The notes under the pieces: model-generated
Told to the model about the DNA's origin: nothing
Database searches by the model: none
What the model saw: the letters and a program-made list of their open reading frames with translations, nothing else
Translations under genes and position numbers: made by a program
In this document: positions 32,086 to 33,569 of the stretch, piece by piece
Position numbering within the stretch: the stretch's first letter is position 1
Layout: the number at the start of each line of letters is the position of its first letter
Source: Elusimicrobia bacterium GWA2_66_18
GTDB lineage: Bacteria; Elusimicrobiota; Elusimicrobia; UBA1565; UBA9628
Direction: 5' to 3'
Length of the DNA: 33,569 nucleotides
NCBI GenBank assembly: GCA_001799675.1
Contig: MGTX01000008.1
Location: forward strand, 1-33,569

Positions 32086-33567
32086 TCAAGACTGACCGAG
32101 CGCTACCTCCGTGATCGCGCCGTCTCTCAGATGGAGGATCTTGAAGCCCGCGGCCTCGCCGAGCGCCCGGCGGACCGCTTCCACGTAAACCGCGCCCTGG
32201 CGCCGGTAATTGGAGATCTTCGCGCCCTTCTTCGCCTTGCCTTCGTCCGTCTTATAGTCCACCACCCACAACCTCCCGTCCTGACGGCACAAGAGGTCGA
32301 TGCTCCCGCGCACCACCTTGCCGCCGTGAGGGAAGACAAAGGGGATCTCCCGTCCCATGATCTCGCATCGCGCCAGGGCGCGCGCCGCCTCGGTGGCGAA
32401 GAATCCCTTGAGAATCCCCCGCGCCTCGGCCGTGAGGACGTCCCAAGGGGCCGCGGGGCGCCGTCGAGCGATGGCCGCCCTCGCGCTCTTGAGGCCGGCC
32501 TCCAAGTCTCCAGGCCGAGCGTGATCCCAGAACTCCAAAACCCGGTGGCAGACTTCGCCCACCAGCGCCGCCTCCTCGCGAGATCGCCCGGGACACCGTC
32601 GGGGCAAGGCGGAGACAGATGAGGCGAACTCCTCCGGAAGACCCGTCTTCTCCGCCTCCTTGAGGTAGGCCGTGGGACTCGTGAAGACATGGGACGCGGC
32701 GAGGCGACGTCCCTCGTCGAAGCTCACGCGCCACTTCTCGGCCAGGGCCTTGCCGTCCAGCCTTAAGATCGCGCGGATCGGGGAGGTGCTTTTGTCGGTC
32801 GTTGCCGCCCGCGGCTTCGAAAGGTCGATCATCTGAAAGTCCAGCCCAAGCTTCTCATGGGGCCTGAAGTCCTCGAGCGGCTCCAACTGTTTCTTACCGT
32901 CGACCTCGACTTGCGCCGGCCAAGCGCCGACGCGGGACAGGAATTCGGAGAATGAGGCGGTGCTCCCGGGCGCAGCGCCCCCCAGAAGGAAGAGTCGGCT
33001 CTTGGCGCGGGTCATGGCCACATAGAGGAGGCGCAGAGCCTCCGCCTCATCGCGCTCCCGCTCGCGGCGTTCGATGAAGGCCATGGCCAGGTCTGCCGCC
33101 TTGGCGTCGTTGAGACGCAGACCGACGCGCCCGGTACTCCAGTCCACGCGGCAAGTCGACCTACCCGAGCCTCCGCGGTTGATCTGCCCCCCCATGTCTG
33201 CGAGGAAGACCGTCCCATACTCGAGGCCCTTGGCCTTGTGGATCGAGAGGATGCGCACCGCGTCAAACTGCTCGTCGGCGAGAGGGCTCTCGCCCTCCTT
33301 GAGGGAATCGTCGCCCATTGAGCGGACGACCTCAGCGATGAACTCCTTGAGAGTGGCGCCGCGAGACTCGTTGGCGTCGCGCGCCAGGCGCCGGTACTTG
33401 CCCAGGTTGGCCGCCGTCTGTTCATGGTGATACGCCGCGGCGCAGAGTTCCAGAAGGAAGGTCTCCCCGAGGACACGAGAGACGAACTCATCGAGGGGCT
33501 CGCGACCCGCGAAAGATCGCAGACGGGCCGTCATCCGGCCGAAATCCGAGATGACTGCGAGGCTCCT
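32086..33567 (-). CDS. AddA/RecB-type helicase-nuclease, 3' part
   Basis: The frame is open to the right edge, so the 5' two-thirds with the Walker A motif is missing; 493 codons are visible. UvrD-like motif V is VRILSIHKAKGLEYGTVFLA and motif VI is LRLLYVAMTRAKSRLFLLGG. The C-terminal PD-(D/E)XK nuclease has VGEVCHRVLEFWD, VVRGSIDLLCRQDGRLWVVD and YKTDEGKAK. This order (UvrD-like helicase plus C-terminal nuclease, no iron-sulfur cysteines) is that of AddA, the subunit that processes double-strand breaks for RecA loading. A partner AddB would be expected just upstream, outside the window. Confidence 0.9.
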   Translation of the reverse strand, partial: RSLAVISDFGRMTARLRSFAGREPLDEFVSRVLGETFLLELCAAAYHHEQTAANLGKYRRLARDANESRGATLKEFIAEVVRSMGDDSLKEGESPLADEQFDAVRILSIHKAKGLEYGTVFLADMGGQINRGGSGRSTCRVDWSTGRVGLRLNDAKAADLAMAFIERRERERDEAEALRLLYVAMTRAKSRLFLLGGAAPGSTASFSEFLSRVGAWPAQVEVDGKKQLEPLEDFRPHEKLGLDFQMIDLSKPRAATTDKSTSPIRAILRLDGKALAEKWRVSFDEGRRLAASHVFTSPTAYLKEAEKTGLPEEFASSVSALPRRCPGRSREEAALVGEVCHRVLEFWDHARPGDLEAGLKSARAAIARRRPAAPWDVLTAEARGILKGFFATEAARALARCEIMGREIPFVFPHGGKVVRGSIDLLCRQDGRLWVVDYKTDEGKAKKGAKISNYRRQGAVYVEAVRRALGEAAGFKILHLRDGAITEVALGQS

Positions 33568-33569
33568 CC

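Overview
The window is a GC-rich bacterial chromosome segment, mostly core genes read on the minus strand. An outer-membrane beta-barrel, AsmA-like and FecR-like proteins point to a two-membraned bacterium. My best guess for lineage is a GC-rich Elusimicrobiota-like group; this rests on general impression and not on a marker comparison.

Layout. (1) 1-5306, minus: a FecR-domain protein, an outer-membrane barrel and a large secreted beta-helix/tandem-repeat protein form a tight operon that runs off the left edge. A stand-alone response regulator (5366-5749, plus) is divergent, and the two promoters overlap at their -35 elements. (2) 5746-15792, minus: two classical clusters lie end to end. They are the heat-shock cluster hrcA-grpE-dnaK-dnaJ-rsmE, with a CIRCE-like operator over the hrcA promoter, and a HIT gene followed by the macromolecular-synthesis cluster rpsU-dnaG-rpoD, with a hairpin between rpsU and dnaG. 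(3) 15811-18478: a ClpP with an altered nucleophile motif, a divergent methyltransferase and SIS-domain pair, and tRNA-Phe(GAA) with a strong bidirectional terminator. (4) 18498-23573: a secreted subtilase, a 349-base gap, a small charged protein with a near-consensus promoter, a Fe-S RecB-type nuclease, an RlmI-like methyltransferase and a SAM hydroxide adenosyltransferase. (5) About 23570-24640: a small, AT-richer accessory island with two toxin-antitoxin modules. (6) 24736-33567, minus: purB, pyrE, an AsmA-like protein, a glycosyltransferase, a dolichol-kinase-like protein, an M50-like membrane protease, a small membrane protein, a response-regulator remnant and the 3' part of an AddA/RecB-type helicase-nuclease.

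The most notable find is in region 5. Between the two toxin-antitoxin modules is a 79-base imperfect inverted repeat with the architecture of an integron attC site. It has a GTCTAAC box that contains the stop codon of the preceding antitoxin, two unpaired bases six nucleotides apart on one arm only, and a terminal GTT box. Both outer toxins are damaged at the ends facing the chromosome. The island therefore looks like a fragment of an integron cassette array, with no integrase in the window, stranded between core genes.

The second notable system is the FecR / barrel / repeat-protein operon with its divergent response regulator, a plausible uncharacterised surface-display unit. No CRISPR array, insertion sequence or riboswitch was recognised.
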